64,000 bases of DNA from Thermoanaerobacter thermocopriae JCM 7501 (GTDB lineage: Bacteria; Bacillota; Thermoanaerobacteria; Thermoanaerobacterales; Thermoanaerobacteraceae): contig NZ_BAZY01000005.1 of NCBI RefSeq assembly GCF_001310975.1, positions 1-64,000 on the forward strand. Direction: 5' to 3'. A program made the translations under genes and the position numbers. Numbering within the stretch: the first letter of the stretch is position 1; every line of letters starts with the position of its first letter. The notes beneath the pieces are model-generated. The model searched no databases. It was not told the origin of the DNA and saw only the letters and a program-made list of their open reading frames with translations. Below, in pieces: positions 50,092-59,628 of the stretch.

Positions 50092-50190
50092 GGGGGTCAA
50101 AATCTCTGGCGGAGTAGTTTTGTGCAACGGGCGGGGGGTCACGCGCGAAAAATCGCAGTTTCAAACGGGGTATATCCCCTGTTTATTTTT
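50091..50190. other. Candidate cos site
   Basis: Between HNH and terminase small subunit lie two exact copies of GGGGGGTCA (50091-50099 and 50133-50141) and a CGCGCGAAAAATCGC stretch. GC-rich repeats at this place are known from cos phages with an HNH-terminase arrangement. The cut position cannot be told. Confidence 0.45.
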
Positions 50191-50211
50191 ACATGAATCG
50201 AGGTGATGTGT

Positions 50212-50762
50212 ATGGCAAAGGACGGTACCAACCGCGGCGGGGCACGTATCGGTGCAGGACAGAAGAAAAAGCCTCTGGCGGATAAGATTTTGGAAGGAAA
50301 CCCCGGCAGACGAAAGCTCATGGTAATGGAGTTTACGGATGCTGCGGAACTGGAAGGAGAGAGCATGCCGCCACCAAGGGATTATCTTGCTGCAAAGCAG
50401 AAGAACGGAAAAACAACACTGGCGGTGGAAATATACGAAAAAACATGGCAGTGGCTTAAGGAACGCAGGTGTGTTCACCTTATCCCTGCGCAGCTTATAG
50501 AGCAATATGCCAGAGTGTGGCGCGGTGGATCCAGTGCGAGGAATGTATCACTGAATTTGGCTTTCTTGCTAAGCATCCGACAACTGGCAATGCCATCCCG
50601 TCACCTTATGTGGCTATGAGTCAAAGCTTTATGAAACAGGCCAATAACCTGTGGTATCAAATTTATCAAGTCGTGCGGGAAAACTGTGCTACCGAATACA
50701 AGGGGGCTACTCCTCACGATGATGTTATGGAAAAACTACTGACAGCCAGGAGGGGTGGCTGA
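50212..50762 (+). CDS. terS: Terminase small subunit (one frameshift)
   Basis: Binds the packaging site and recruits TerL. RGGARIGAGQKKKPLADKI at the N-terminus, KTWQWLKERRCVHLIPAQL and the C-terminal part AKHPTTGNAIPSPYVAMSQ match phage P27-type small terminases. One C is missing at 50510-50511; restored, EQYAQSVARWIQCEE joins both frames (about 183 residues). ATG 50212 follows AGGTGATG. Confidence 0.83.
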
Positions 50763-50944
50763 TGCATAAAACAAATTCAATCTTTCTTAGGGAACTAAGA
50801 AAATATAAAGACCATTTAACGAAGCAGCAGTTTAAGACTCTGCGGGGACAAGTAATAAACGGAGATTGTAAGGGCGCAAAAAAGGGTCTTAAGAAAATAT
50901 TGAACAGGAGAACGCAGAATGAACATACAAAAAATATCTGTTGA
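50762..50944 (+). CDS. Small conserved phage protein
   Basis: A 60-residue basic protein (RKYKDHLTKQQFKTLRGQVINGDCKGAKKGLKK-type). Similar short proteins lie next to terminase genes of clostridial phages; function unknown. Its start and end overlap the neighbouring genes, so it is part of the late operon. Confidence 0.6.
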   Translation: MHKTNSIFLRELRKYKDHLTKQQFKTLRGQVINGDCKGAKKGLKKILNRRTQNEHTKNIC

Positions 50945-52217
50945 AAAACTTAATCCAGCAGCATACAACCCGCGCAAGGATTTAAAACCTGGCGATAAGG
51001 AATATGAAAAGCTAAAACGGTCAATAGAGGAATTTGGCTATGTGGAGCCTGTTATCTGGAACCAAAAGACGGGCAATGTGGTAGGCGGGCATCAACGCTT
51101 AAAGGTTTTGCTGGACTTGGGACAGACTGAGATAGACTGCGTTGTAGTGGATCTTGACCCGCAGAGAGAAAAAGCGCTTAATCTTGCTCTTAATAAGATT
51201 CAGGGAGAGTGGGACGAGAATAAACTGGCCGAGCTGATGGCTGAGTTGGACGCAGGTGCTTTTGATGTTTCGCTTACAGGGTTTGACGCTTCTGAAATAG
51301 ACGAACTGCTTAACCGATGGTACTCCAAAGAGGCGATACAAGACAGCTTTGACATAGATAAAGCGCATGAGGAAATTGTGCAGCGCGAACCTGTAACGAA
51401 GCGGGGCGACATCTGGCTTCTCGGGAATCATCGCTTGATGTGCGGCGACTCTACTAAGGATGAGGATTTTGAGAAGTTGATGGAAGGGTGTCACGCACAG
51501 ATGGCAGTGACTTCCCCTCCATATGGGGTAGGCAAAGAATATGAAAAAGCCGGGATTGAGCCATGGTTCGAGACAGTACGCCCAGTGATTAGAAACCTGT
51601 GCAGGTATGCAGATATTGTCTGCTGGAACTTAGGTGATCTCTATGCCACCGGCTCTCAGTTTATTGAACCCACCAGTGTTTACAGTGTGAATATGTTTTT
51701 GGACAATGGTTACCGCCCTATCTGGATCCGCATTTGGAAGAAACAAGGGCAAAATTTCGGTGTAGGACCTTATCATCTTGTTTCAAACAAGCCGGTTCAG
51801 CAGTATGAGTATATTTCAGCCTTCAGCAATAAAGGAGAAGTTGAGGAATATAACGATCAGGAATATGTATGGCTTTCAGCCTTTGCGGGACACAGTTATA
51901 AATTTGTGAAACGGCTTACAAAGGAAGAACGCAAGAAATGGGGCTATGCTGGGATATGGGAGATGACCACTGTCCGGGCAAACAAGGAGCATCCTGCAAT
52001 GTTTCCTGTGGAGCTTCCATGGCGGTGCATCAAAATGCACAGCGACAAAGGCGGTATTGTGCTTGAGCCGTTTTCAGGCAGCGGCACCACTATAATTGCG
52101 GCTGAACAGACCGAGCGTAAATGCTACGCAATGGAGTTATCTCCTGTTTACTGTGATTTAGCTGTTAAGCGCTGGGAGGAATTCACCGGTGAAAAAGCCA
52201 TCAAACTGGAGGGTTAA
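50919..52217 (+). CDS. ParB-like domain fused to DNA methyltransferase, copy 1
   Basis: Residues 1 to about 110 are a ParB/Srx-type domain (AYNPRKDLKPGD, SIEEFGYVEPVIWN, NVVGGHQRLKVL). The C-terminal part is a methyltransferase with TSPPYGVGKEY (motif IV, SPPY type) and LEPFSGSGTTIIAAEQ (motif I). The SPPY motif suggests N4-cytosine or N6-adenine methylation. Intact at 432 residues. Phages use such orphan methylases against host restriction, fitting the nearby type III system. Confidence 0.9.
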   Translation: MNIQKISVEKLNPAAYNPRKDLKPGDKEYEKLKRSIEEFGYVEPVIWNQKTGNVVGGHQRLKVLLDLGQTEIDCVVVDLDPQREKALNLALNKIQGEWDENKLAELMAELDAGAFDVSLTGFDASEIDELLNRWYSKEAIQDSFDIDKAHEEIVQREPVTKRGDIWLLGNHRLMCGDSTKDEDFEKLMEGCHAQMAVTSPPYGVGKEYEKAGIEPWFETVRPVIRNLCRYADIVCWNLGDLYATGSQFIEPTSVYSVNMFLDNGYRPIWIRIWKKQGQNFGVGPYHLVSNKPVQQYEYISAFSNKGEVEEYNDQEYVWLSAFAGHSYKFVKRLTKEERKKWGYAGIWEMTTVRANKEHPAMFPVELPWRCIKMHSDKGGIVLEPFSGSGTTIIAAEQTERKCYAMELSPVYCDLAVKRWEEFTGEKAIKLEG

Positions 52218-52222
52218 GATTT

Positions 52223-53474
52223 ATGGATATACTGAAAATACCAACAGAAAAACTAAAACCATCTAAATATAATCCGCGGAAAGATTTAAAGCCTGGTGAC
52301 CCCGAATATGAAAAATTACGTCGGTCTATTGAAGAGTTTGGATATGTAGAGCCGGTCATATGGAATAAACGCACCGGGAATATTGTCGGCGGACATCAGC
52401 GTTATAAAGTACTTACAGCTTTGGGGTATAAGGAGATCGACTGTGTTGTAGTTGATCTGGATGAACAGCGGGAAAAGGCGCTCAATGTCGCGCTGAATAA
52501 AATCAGTGGTGAGTTTGATATTCCGCTTTTGACCGATCTGCTTATGGATTTAAATGAAGATGGTTTTGACGTTTCTCTTACCGGGTTTGATGCTGCGGAA
52601 ATTGATGAGTTGTTCCGTGATAAAACAGCCGCTAATGTCAAAGAGGATAATTTCGATACAGAAAAGGCAATTGCAGAGATTAAACTCCGGTTACCAAAAA
52701 GGGCGACATATGGTACTTGGCAACCACCGTCTGATGTGCGGTGATAGCACCATGCTTTCAGATGTGCAAAAGCTGATGAACGGACAAAAGGCGAGATTTG
52801 TTTTCACCGACCCACCATGGAATGTTGATTACGGTTCAGATACCAGGCATCCAAGCTGGAAGCCAAGACAAATTCTAAATGACAATATGAGCACCGAAGA
52901 ATTCGGCGCTTTTTTATTGCGCGCTTTTAAATGCATGAAAGAGGTTTCTGAAGCCGGATGCATGACCTATGTGGTAATGAGTGCTCAGGAATGGGGCAGT
53001 TTGATGAACGTCATGCGAGAGGCAGGGTATCACTGGTCGAGCACAATTATATGGAAAAAAGACAGCTTGGTACTATCAAGAAAGGACTATCATACCCAGT
53101 ACGAGCCGATCTGGTACGGTTGGCTTGAAGGAACACGCCTTTGCCCGCTTAAAGACCGTAAACAGTCAGATGTTTGGGAGATACCCCGTCCTAAAGTATC
53201 GGAGGAGCACCCTACCATGAAGCCGGTATCGCTTGTAGCAAAGGCAATGCTCAATAGTTCCCATATTGGAGATTTAACTCTTGACCTGTTCGGTGGTTCT
53301 GGTACGACAATGATTGCGGCACAGCAGACCGGGCGGGTTTGTTTTATGATGGAGCTTGACTCGAAATACTGCGATGTGATTGTAAAGCGCTATGTTTCAC
53401 AATTTGGAGCAGATTTAGTATTCCTGCTGTCAGGTGGCGAAAAAATTCCTTACGCTGAAACACAGATTGCTTAA
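52223..53474 (+). CDS. ParB-like domain fused to DNA methyltransferase, copy 2 (two frameshifts)
   Basis: A paralogue of the preceding gene. The ParB-like parts are nearly the same (PRKDLKPGD, FGYVEPVIWN), but the methyltransferase differs: TDPPWNVDYG (DPPW type, suggesting N6-adenine) and LDLFGGSGTTMIAAQQ. Single bases are missing in AAA 52682-52684 and GG 52719-52720; restored, IAEIKTPVTKKGDIWYLGNHRL runs through. Total about 417 residues. Five bases separate it from copy 1. Confidence 0.87.
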
Positions 53475-53589
53475 AAATGTCCTTGCTTTCCCCTCAAAAC
53501 AGAGCGTTAATGTACCCCACCAAAAAGGAAAGGTGGGATTTTTTATGGGAATCAGAAATGGTTTAGCTTATTTGAGGGAGGTGAACGGC

Positions 53590-54282
53590 ATGAGCAATAA
53601 TAGCTTTCGTTTTTCACAGAAGGTTGTCGGTCAGGAGAGGAAAGCCATTGCCACAGTCATTGCTGAAGCTCTTGAAGGCGGGGTGCGCTATGCCGGAGCG
53701 CCGGGTTTTGCGTATGAGGTAAACGACGGGAGCACTGCTGGCAGCTGGACGGTAGACAGGGACAGTGTGGTTCACTCGCCGAAAATCAGTCTTGATGAAA
53801 TCAAAAGCATCCGTCCCGTTATTGACGCGCTGAATATGGCGGGCTTATCTGCAGAGGGAACCATGACAATTACTCTTTCTTTGGAGGGCTTTGGCGAGAC
53901 AAGCCTTGAAAACCTTAGAAATATGCTGGCCAGCAAAGAGACGTTGATTAAGAAAGCACTGTCGCTTGACCGGGAACTTGAAGTATTCGCTGAAAATGAT
54001 GAGATTGCTTTCCCTTTTTGGAACGCGACTTTAAATGCTGATGAAGTGCAGACCTATATAACGCTGGCAAAGCAGATGGCAGAACAGGCAAAAGCTCAGA
54101 AGCATGTGCTGCGCATTGAAAAACCGGCAGATAATGAAAAATATGCTTTTCGCTGTTTCCTGCTTAGGTTGGGATTTATAGGAGATGATTTCAAAACCGA
54201 ACGCAAGGTGCTGCTTTCAAGGCTGTCAGGCAACGGGGCGTACCGGAAAGGCAGAGCAAAGGCGGTGGATGAGAATGAATGA
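53590..54282 (+). CDS. Degenerate amidoligase-like paralogue
   Basis: This 230-residue protein aligns by eye over its length with the amidoligase at 54978-55877: ERKAIATVIAEALEGG matches TRKQAAKTAAAFLGG, SWTVDRDSVV matches IWKFMSDGSI, LRNMLASKETLIKKAL matches IRNFINIIASKNDLFYKAL, and EKYAFRCFLLRLGFIGDDFK matches EKFAMRTYLNRIGLIGDEFK. The catalytic CGIHIHID of the other copy is GTMTITLSLEG here, so enzyme activity is probably lost. ATG 53590 follows GAGGTG; longer in-frame starts at 53434 and 53545 exist. Confidence 0.65.
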   Translation: MSNNSFRFSQKVVGQERKAIATVIAEALEGGVRYAGAPGFAYEVNDGSTAGSWTVDRDSVVHSPKISLDEIKSIRPVIDALNMAGLSAEGTMTITLSLEGFGETSLENLRNMLASKETLIKKALSLDRELEVFAENDEIAFPFWNATLNADEVQTYITLAKQMAEQAKAQKHVLRIEKPADNEKYAFRCFLLRLGFIGDDFKTERKVLLSRLSGNGAYRKGRAKAVDENE

Positions 54283-54610
54283 TTTTTATAGCACCGCCTT
54301 CTTTGTCAAGCATCCGTTTAGGATTGAGGATCTAAAGGTGCCGCATCGGTATGAGACGAGGAAACGATTCGCAGTTGTGAAGACCATTGAGCTTTCAAAG
54401 ATTGACTATGACAACTTCGTTGCCGACCTATGCGTTGACCGCACATTTATTGAGGAAAACAAAGGGCTTTGCAGAATTGACGAGGATGGAGTATGGCTTT
54501 GCTTGCTGGTTAAGCAGCGGGGACGGTCTGATGGAGTGTTGGTAATGCCGGATGGTAGAGATTATCCAAAGTATGCCGCATATTATCCTGGAGAGGAGGA
54601 CGAGCTATGA
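54275..54610 (+). CDS. Phage protein of unknown function (possibly DUF6329)
   Basis: A 111-residue protein starting MNDFYSTAFFVKHPFRIED, with YDNFVADLCVDRTFIEENKGLC and a C-terminal acidic tail. I believe it belongs to DUF6329 but am not certain. It overlaps both neighbours by a few bases and sits between the two amidoligase-like genes, so it is probably part of that module. Confidence 0.6.
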   Translation: MNDFYSTAFFVKHPFRIEDLKVPHRYETRKRFAVVKTIELSKIDYDNFVADLCVDRTFIEENKGLCRIDEDGVWLCLLVKQRGRSDGVLVMPDGRDYPKYAAYYPGEEDEL

Positions 54611-54836
54611 GTGCAAGAGGCTTTCCTTCAAAAGAAACAGTCCTTCGCCTTAAAGAGCAGTATCCGCCGGGAACACGCGTTGAGCTTATCTACATGGATG
54701 ATCCGTATTCTAAGCTGAAACCGGGAGACCAAGAACAGTCTCTTATGTGGATGATATCGGAACTGTTCATATTGACTGGGACTGCGGTTCTTCTTTGGGT
54801 GTAGCTTATGGTGTAGATATGATCAGAAAGCTGTAA
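54607..54836 (+). CDS. DUF4314 family phage protein (one frameshift)
   Basis: EQYPPGTRVELIYMDDPYSKLKPGD is the DUF4314 start. One G is missing near 54733; restored, GDQGTVSYVDDIGTVHIDWDCGSSLGVAYG and a stop at 54834-54836 follow, giving 76 residues and a small SH3-like barrel. The function is unknown; the family is regular in this phage module. Confidence 0.8.
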
Positions 54837-54977
54837 ATGTACACAAATTAAGATGCGGAAAATCGTCCAAAATCCAGCGGAAACTCATGCAGAATTGCCT
54901 TGCTATCCTGTGTTTTCAATGGCCTAATGTACACTGCCAAAGGGCAAAAAACACAGAGAAAGCGAGGAGAAAGCGCA

Positions 54978-55877
54978 ATGCTTACAACGAGATTTGGAAT
55001 CGAGGTAGAATTGACGGGGATTACAAGAAAACAGGCGGCAAAAACTGCAGCAGCTTTTCTTGGAGGAAGGATTGAATCCAGCGGAGATTATTACGATACC
55101 CAAAAGGTTATTGCACCGGATGGACGGATATGGAAATTCATGAGCGACGGGAGCATCCGGACTCAGAAAAAGGAAAGCGGCCGGATTGCAGCGGCAGGCC
55201 GGGAATACAGTGTCGAGCTGGTAAGTCCGATACTGACATACCGCGAGGACATTGAAACCCTGCAGGAATTGATAAGGAGGCTCCGCAAGGCGGGAGGTTT
55301 TGCAAACACAAGCTGCGGAATCCATATCCATATAGACGGGGCAAACCACACGCCGCGAAGCATCCGTAATTTTATCAACATTATCGCCAGCAAGAACGAC
55401 CTTTTCTATAAGGCACTGCAGATTGAGCCGGATAGGATGCGGTTTTGCAAGAAGATGGATGAGACTCTGGTTGAAAAGATGAACAGGCGTAAGCCCAAAA
55501 CCATGGCTGCGATTGAGAGCATCTGGTACGAGGGTTACAGCGAAAGCCGAAGCACCCATTATCACAATAGCAGGTACCATTTTCTCAACCTGCACAGCTT
55601 TTTTAACGGCAATGGAACAATTGAGCTTCGAGGCTTTAACAGCGAACTTCATGCGGGAAAAATTAGAAGCTACATAGTGCTTGCCCTTGCGTTAAACCAT
55701 CAGGCATTAACCCAAAAATGCGCTTCCAGCAAGAAGCCACAGGTTGAAAATGAGAAGTTTGCCATGCGGACATATCTCAACCGCATTGGACTTATTGGTG
55801 ATGAGTTCAAAAACTGCCGGGAGCATCTTTGCAAACACCTTGATGGTAACGCAGCATGGCGGTTTCGGGCAGCATAG
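54978..55877 (+). CDS. Amidoligase enzyme (glutamine-synthetase-like ligase)
   Basis: A 299-residue member of the amidoligase family (PF12224 type), predicted to form amide bonds with ATP. TTRFGIEVELTG (metal-binding Glu), NTSCGIHIHIDGAN (catalytic His/metal region) and TIELRGFNSELHAGKI are the expected motifs. ATG 54978 follows GAGGAG. The 140 bases before it (54837-54977) carry AATGTACAC twice but no gene. Next to a GGCT-fold gene it matches the phage amidoligase-GGCT module described from comparative genomics. Confidence 0.88.
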   Translation: MLTTRFGIEVELTGITRKQAAKTAAAFLGGRIESSGDYYDTQKVIAPDGRIWKFMSDGSIRTQKKESGRIAAAGREYSVELVSPILTYREDIETLQELIRRLRKAGGFANTSCGIHIHIDGANHTPRSIRNFINIIASKNDLFYKALQIEPDRMRFCKKMDETLVEKMNRRKPKTMAAIESIWYEGYSESRSTHYHNSRYHFLNLHSFFNGNGTIELRGFNSELHAGKIRSYIVLALALNHQALTQKCASSKKPQVENEKFAMRTYLNRIGLIGDEFKNCREHLCKHLDGNAAWRFRAA

Positions 55878-55938
55878 ATAGACAAGCGCAGGGGTGGATC
55901 TCCGCCTCTGCCTTGGTAAATACAAGGAGGATGATACG

Positions 55939-56406
55939 ATGAGCAAAGAAAAAGGAACCATATATTTAGCATACGGAAGCAATCTGAACTTAAGGCAGAT
56001 GGCATACCGCTGCCCAACGGCAAAAGTGCTGGGGAGTGCAAAACTCACAGGATACCGGCTGTTATTCAGAGGAGGGAATGGCGGCGCAGTAGCGACAATA
56101 GAAAAACAAAAAGGTGAAAGAGTACCAGTACTGCTTTGGAGAATCATGCCTAATGATGAGAAGGCGCTGGACAGATATGAAGGTTATCCGCATCTATACC
56201 GGAAAGAAACGGTTAAGGTACGTTTCAAAGGGCAGTGGGTACCCGCAATGGTGTATATCATGAATGAAGGTAGACCTTTGGGAGCACCGGGTCGTTACTA
56301 TTACGAGGTGATTCGGCAGGGCTATATAGATGCGGGTTTTGATATTTCATTTCTCAATAAAGCGGTAAGAGATTCAATTTCAGCGGCAGAGAAGTCAGAG
56401 GTGTAG
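55939..56406 (+). CDS. Gamma-glutamylcyclotransferase-like (AIG2/GGCT) protein
   Basis: IYLAYGSNLNLRQM is the substrate-binding loop of the fold, and DRYEGYPHLYRKETV contains the catalytic Glu region. Length 155. Family members cleave gamma-glutamyl amides with cyclisation, which would reverse or edit the product of the adjacent amidoligase. ATG 55939 follows AAGGAGG. Confidence 0.9.
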   Translation: MSKEKGTIYLAYGSNLNLRQMAYRCPTAKVLGSAKLTGYRLLFRGGNGGAVATIEKQKGERVPVLLWRIMPNDEKALDRYEGYPHLYRKETVKVRFKGQWVPAMVYIMNEGRPLGAPGRYYYEVIRQGYIDAGFDISFLNKAVRDSISAAEKSEV

Positions 56407-56409
56407 GAC

Positions 56410-56604
56410 ATGGGTAACGAGAATCTGATAACTGATAAGATTTATCGGCAGATTATGGCCATGCGGGACAGCGGTGCCTGTAATATGTTTGACTTGCCAA
56501 GAGTACAGGAAGAGGCATATAAAATGGGGTTTTATGAATTAGTAGTATTTCTTAATGAACACAAGAAAGAATATGCCGAGTTTATCCTGACAGGCAAACG
56601 ATAA
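56410..56604 (+). CDS. DUF5049 family phage protein
   Basis: A 64-residue protein: ITDKIYRQIMAMRDSGACNMFD and FYELVVFLNEHKKEYAEFILTGKR match the DUF5049 pattern found beside terminase genes. Function unknown. It follows the GGCT gene by three bases. Confidence 0.82.
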   Translation: MGNENLITDKIYRQIMAMRDSGACNMFDLPRVQEEAYKMGFYELVVFLNEHKKEYAEFILTGKR

Positions 56605-56658
56605 CGTTTATAACGTAACAAGTTTCATAGAAATCCACTAAGGAGAGGAACTTCATCC

Positions 56659-58310
56659 ATGAGGTTCCTTTTTTCTTGCTCAATTTTAGGAAAGGAGGCG
56701 GCAAAGCTGCGGAAGTTAAAACGATATAAACCAACCAAGTTTATGGCGGAAGGTTCTCGATATGACAAGGAAGCGGCGGATGCCGCTGTTACTTTTATAA
56801 ACTGCCTGAAGCATACCAAGGGTGAATGGTATGGAATGCCTTTTGAATTAATTGACTGGCAGGAACAGATTGTCCGGGATATATTCGGAATCTTGAAACC
56901 TAACGGATACAGGCAGTTTAACACTGCCTATATAGAAATTCCAAAAAAGCAGGGTAAGAGCGAACTTGCAGCGGCAATTGCTTTATATCTTACCTGTGGT
57001 GATTTCGAGCATGGTGGCGAGGTTTATGGATGTGCGTCTGATCGTCAGCAGGCATCCATTGTTTTCGATGTTGCAGTAGATATGGTGGAACAGTGTCCGG
57101 CATTAAAATCTCGAATTAAACCAATGCTGTCACAGAAGCGGCTGGTTTATAAACCGTTAGGCAGTTTTTATCAGGTGCTTTCAGCGGAGGCATATACGAA
57201 ACATGGGCTAAACGTCCATGGTGTGGTATTTGACGAACTTCATGCTCAGCCAAACAGGGATCTTTATGATGTAATGCTTCACGGATCTGGCGATGCAAGA
57301 AAACAACCGCTGTTTTTCCTGATCACAACTGCTGGCACAGACCGCAATTCCATCTGCTGGGAAGTACATCAAAAGGCTGAGGATATTCTTCAAGGGCGTA
57401 AGATAGATCCGACTTTCTACCCTGTTATCTACAGCGCAGCCGATACCGATGACTGGACAAGTGAAAAGGTATGGAGAAAGGTTAACCCGTCACTGGGCAT
57501 TACAGTCGACATCGAAAAATTGAGGGTGGCTTGTGAAAATGCCAAGCAAAATCCTGCAGAGGAAAATTTATTCCGTCAGCTCCGCTTAAATCAGTGGGTG
57601 AAACAATCGGTGCGCTGGATGCCAATGGATAAATGGATAAGTGTGCGTTTCCTGTTGATGCAGAAAAATTGCGCGGCAGAACCTGTTACGGAGGACTTGA
57701 CCTGTCATCTACTACCGATATTACCGCCTTTGTGCTGGTGTTTCCACCGCTTGATGAATCTGATAAATATCAGATTCTACCTTTTTTCTGGATACCGGAG
57801 GAGAATATTGATCAGCGTGTGCGGAGAGATCATGTGCCTTATGATGTCTGGGAGAGGCAAGGCTTTTTATATACCACTGAGGGTAACGTCGTGCATTATG
57901 GCTTTATCGAAACCTTTATTGAGGAAATCGGAATGAAATATAACATTAAGGAAATAGCCTTTGACCGCTGGGGCGCAATTCAGATGACGCAAAACCTCGA
58001 GGCTTTGGGGTTTACGGTTGTTCCATTCGGTCAGGGTTTCAAGGATATGTCGCCGCCTACAAAAGAGTTGATGAAGTTGACATTGGAAGAACGCATCGCC
58101 CATGGTGGTAATCCAGTACTGCGGTGGATGATGGACAATATCTATGTCAAAACCGATCCCGCCGGAAACATTAAGCCGGATAAAGAAAAATCCACCGAGA
58201 GAATAGATGGTGCGGTAGCGTTAATTATGGCGCTTGACCGCGCGTTAAGGCATGACGGGGATGAACGCAACGGATCAATTTATGATGAAAGGGGGCTGTT
58301 GATCATATGA
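56659..58310 (+). CDS. terL: Terminase large subunit (one frameshift)
   Basis: The packaging ATPase-nuclease of the Terminase_1 type. YIEIPKKQGKSELAAA is the ATPase P-loop, NVHGVVFDELHAQPNRDL Walker B, FFLITTAGTDRNS the coupling motif; GLDLSSTTDITAFVLVFP begins the nuclease, which continues to AFDRWGAIQMTQNL and ERIDGAVALIMAL. One G is missing at 57635-57636; restored, PMDKWDKCAFPVDAEKL joins the frames, total about 550 residues. AAGGAGAGG lies 10 bases before ATG 56659; a CTG start further in is a less likely alternative. Confidence 0.9.
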
Positions 58311-59628
58311 GTGTATTTTCCCGTTTGTTCAAAGCAAGGGATAAGCCGAAAAACAGTCTGTTCGGTAATGCATATAGCTTTTTCTTCGGCGGCACATCCA
58401 GCGGAAAAGCTGTCAATGAGCGGACTGCAATGCAGACAACGGCAGTGTATGCCTGTGTAAGGATACTTGCAGAAGCCATCGCCGGGCTTCCGCTTCATGT
58501 GTACCGCTATAAAGAAGACGGTGGCAAAGAAAAAGCGTTGACCCACCCGCTCTATTATTTACTCCATGACGAACCAAACCCTGAGATGACTTCATTCGTG
58601 TTCCGAGAAACACTGATGAGTCATCTTCTTTTATGGGGAAATGCTTACGCTCAAATTATTAGGGACGGTTCCGGACGAGTGCTGGCGCTTTATCCACTTT
58701 TGCCAAACAAAATGACGGTAGACAGGGCTCCAAATGGAGAACTGTTTTACACTTATCGGCGCGACAGCGATGAGAGCAGGGTTAATCCAAAAGCAGGCCT
58801 TATTTACCTACGAAGTGAGGAGGTTCTTCACATCCCGGGACTCGGTTTTGACGGACTGATCGGATACTCCCCTATTGCTATGGCCAAGAACGCCATAGGC
58901 ATGGCTATTGCCTGTGAGGAGTATGGTGCATCCTTTTTTGCCAACGGAGCAAATCCGGGTGGCGTTCTGGAACATCCCGGTGTACTAAAGGATCCGGCAA
59001 AGGTGCGGGAAAGCTGGAACGCTGTTTATCAAGGAAGTGCCAATGCTCATCGCATTGCAGTTCTGGAAGAGGGAATGAAGTTTCAACCAATCGGCATTCC
59101 ACCCGAACAGGCACAGTTTTTAGAGACAAGAAAGTTTCAGATAAATGAAATTGCTCGGATATTCCGAGTACCTCCCCATATGGTTGGAGATCTTGAAAAG
59201 TCAAGCTTTTCAAACATCGAACAGCAATCTCTGGAATTTGTTAAATACACGCTTGACCCGTGGGTGGTGCGTTGGGAACAGGCTCTCCAAAAAGCGCTGC
59301 TTTTACCATCAGAGAAGCGGGCATACTTTGTCAAATTCAATGTAGATGGCCTTCTGCGCGGTGATTATGCAAGCCGCATGAATGGTTATGCTGTAGCTCG
59401 CCAGAACGGCTGGATGTCTGCTAACGATATCCGCGAGCTTGAGGACATGAACCGGATTCCGGCGGAGTTGGGCGGAGATCTGTATCTTGTTAACGGTAAC
59501 ATGACCAGGCTTGCCGATGCAGGTGCCTTTGCAGGCAAAAACAATGCTGAAACGGAGGGATCAAAAGTTGAACAAATCGCAAAAACAAAACCGGTTCGCC
59601 GCTTCTGGAACTGGATACAAAACGATGA
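58307..59628 (+). CDS. HK97-type portal protein
   Basis: The head vertex channel. AMQTTAVYACVRILAEAIAGLPLHVY, LLWGNAYAQIIRDGSG and ARIFRVPPHMVGDLEKSSFSNIEQQ are typical. As written, the frame continues without a stop through the protease (to 60295). One missing C near 59597 explains this: restored, the portal ends KPVPPLLELDTKR with TGA at 59626-59628. About 440 residues. It overlaps terL by ATGA. Confidence 0.88.

Noticed and set aside
54924-55652. A 242-codon open frame on the minus strand
   Set aside because: It is antisense to the amidoligase gene, has no family features, and the plus-strand frame has clear motifs and a ribosome site.
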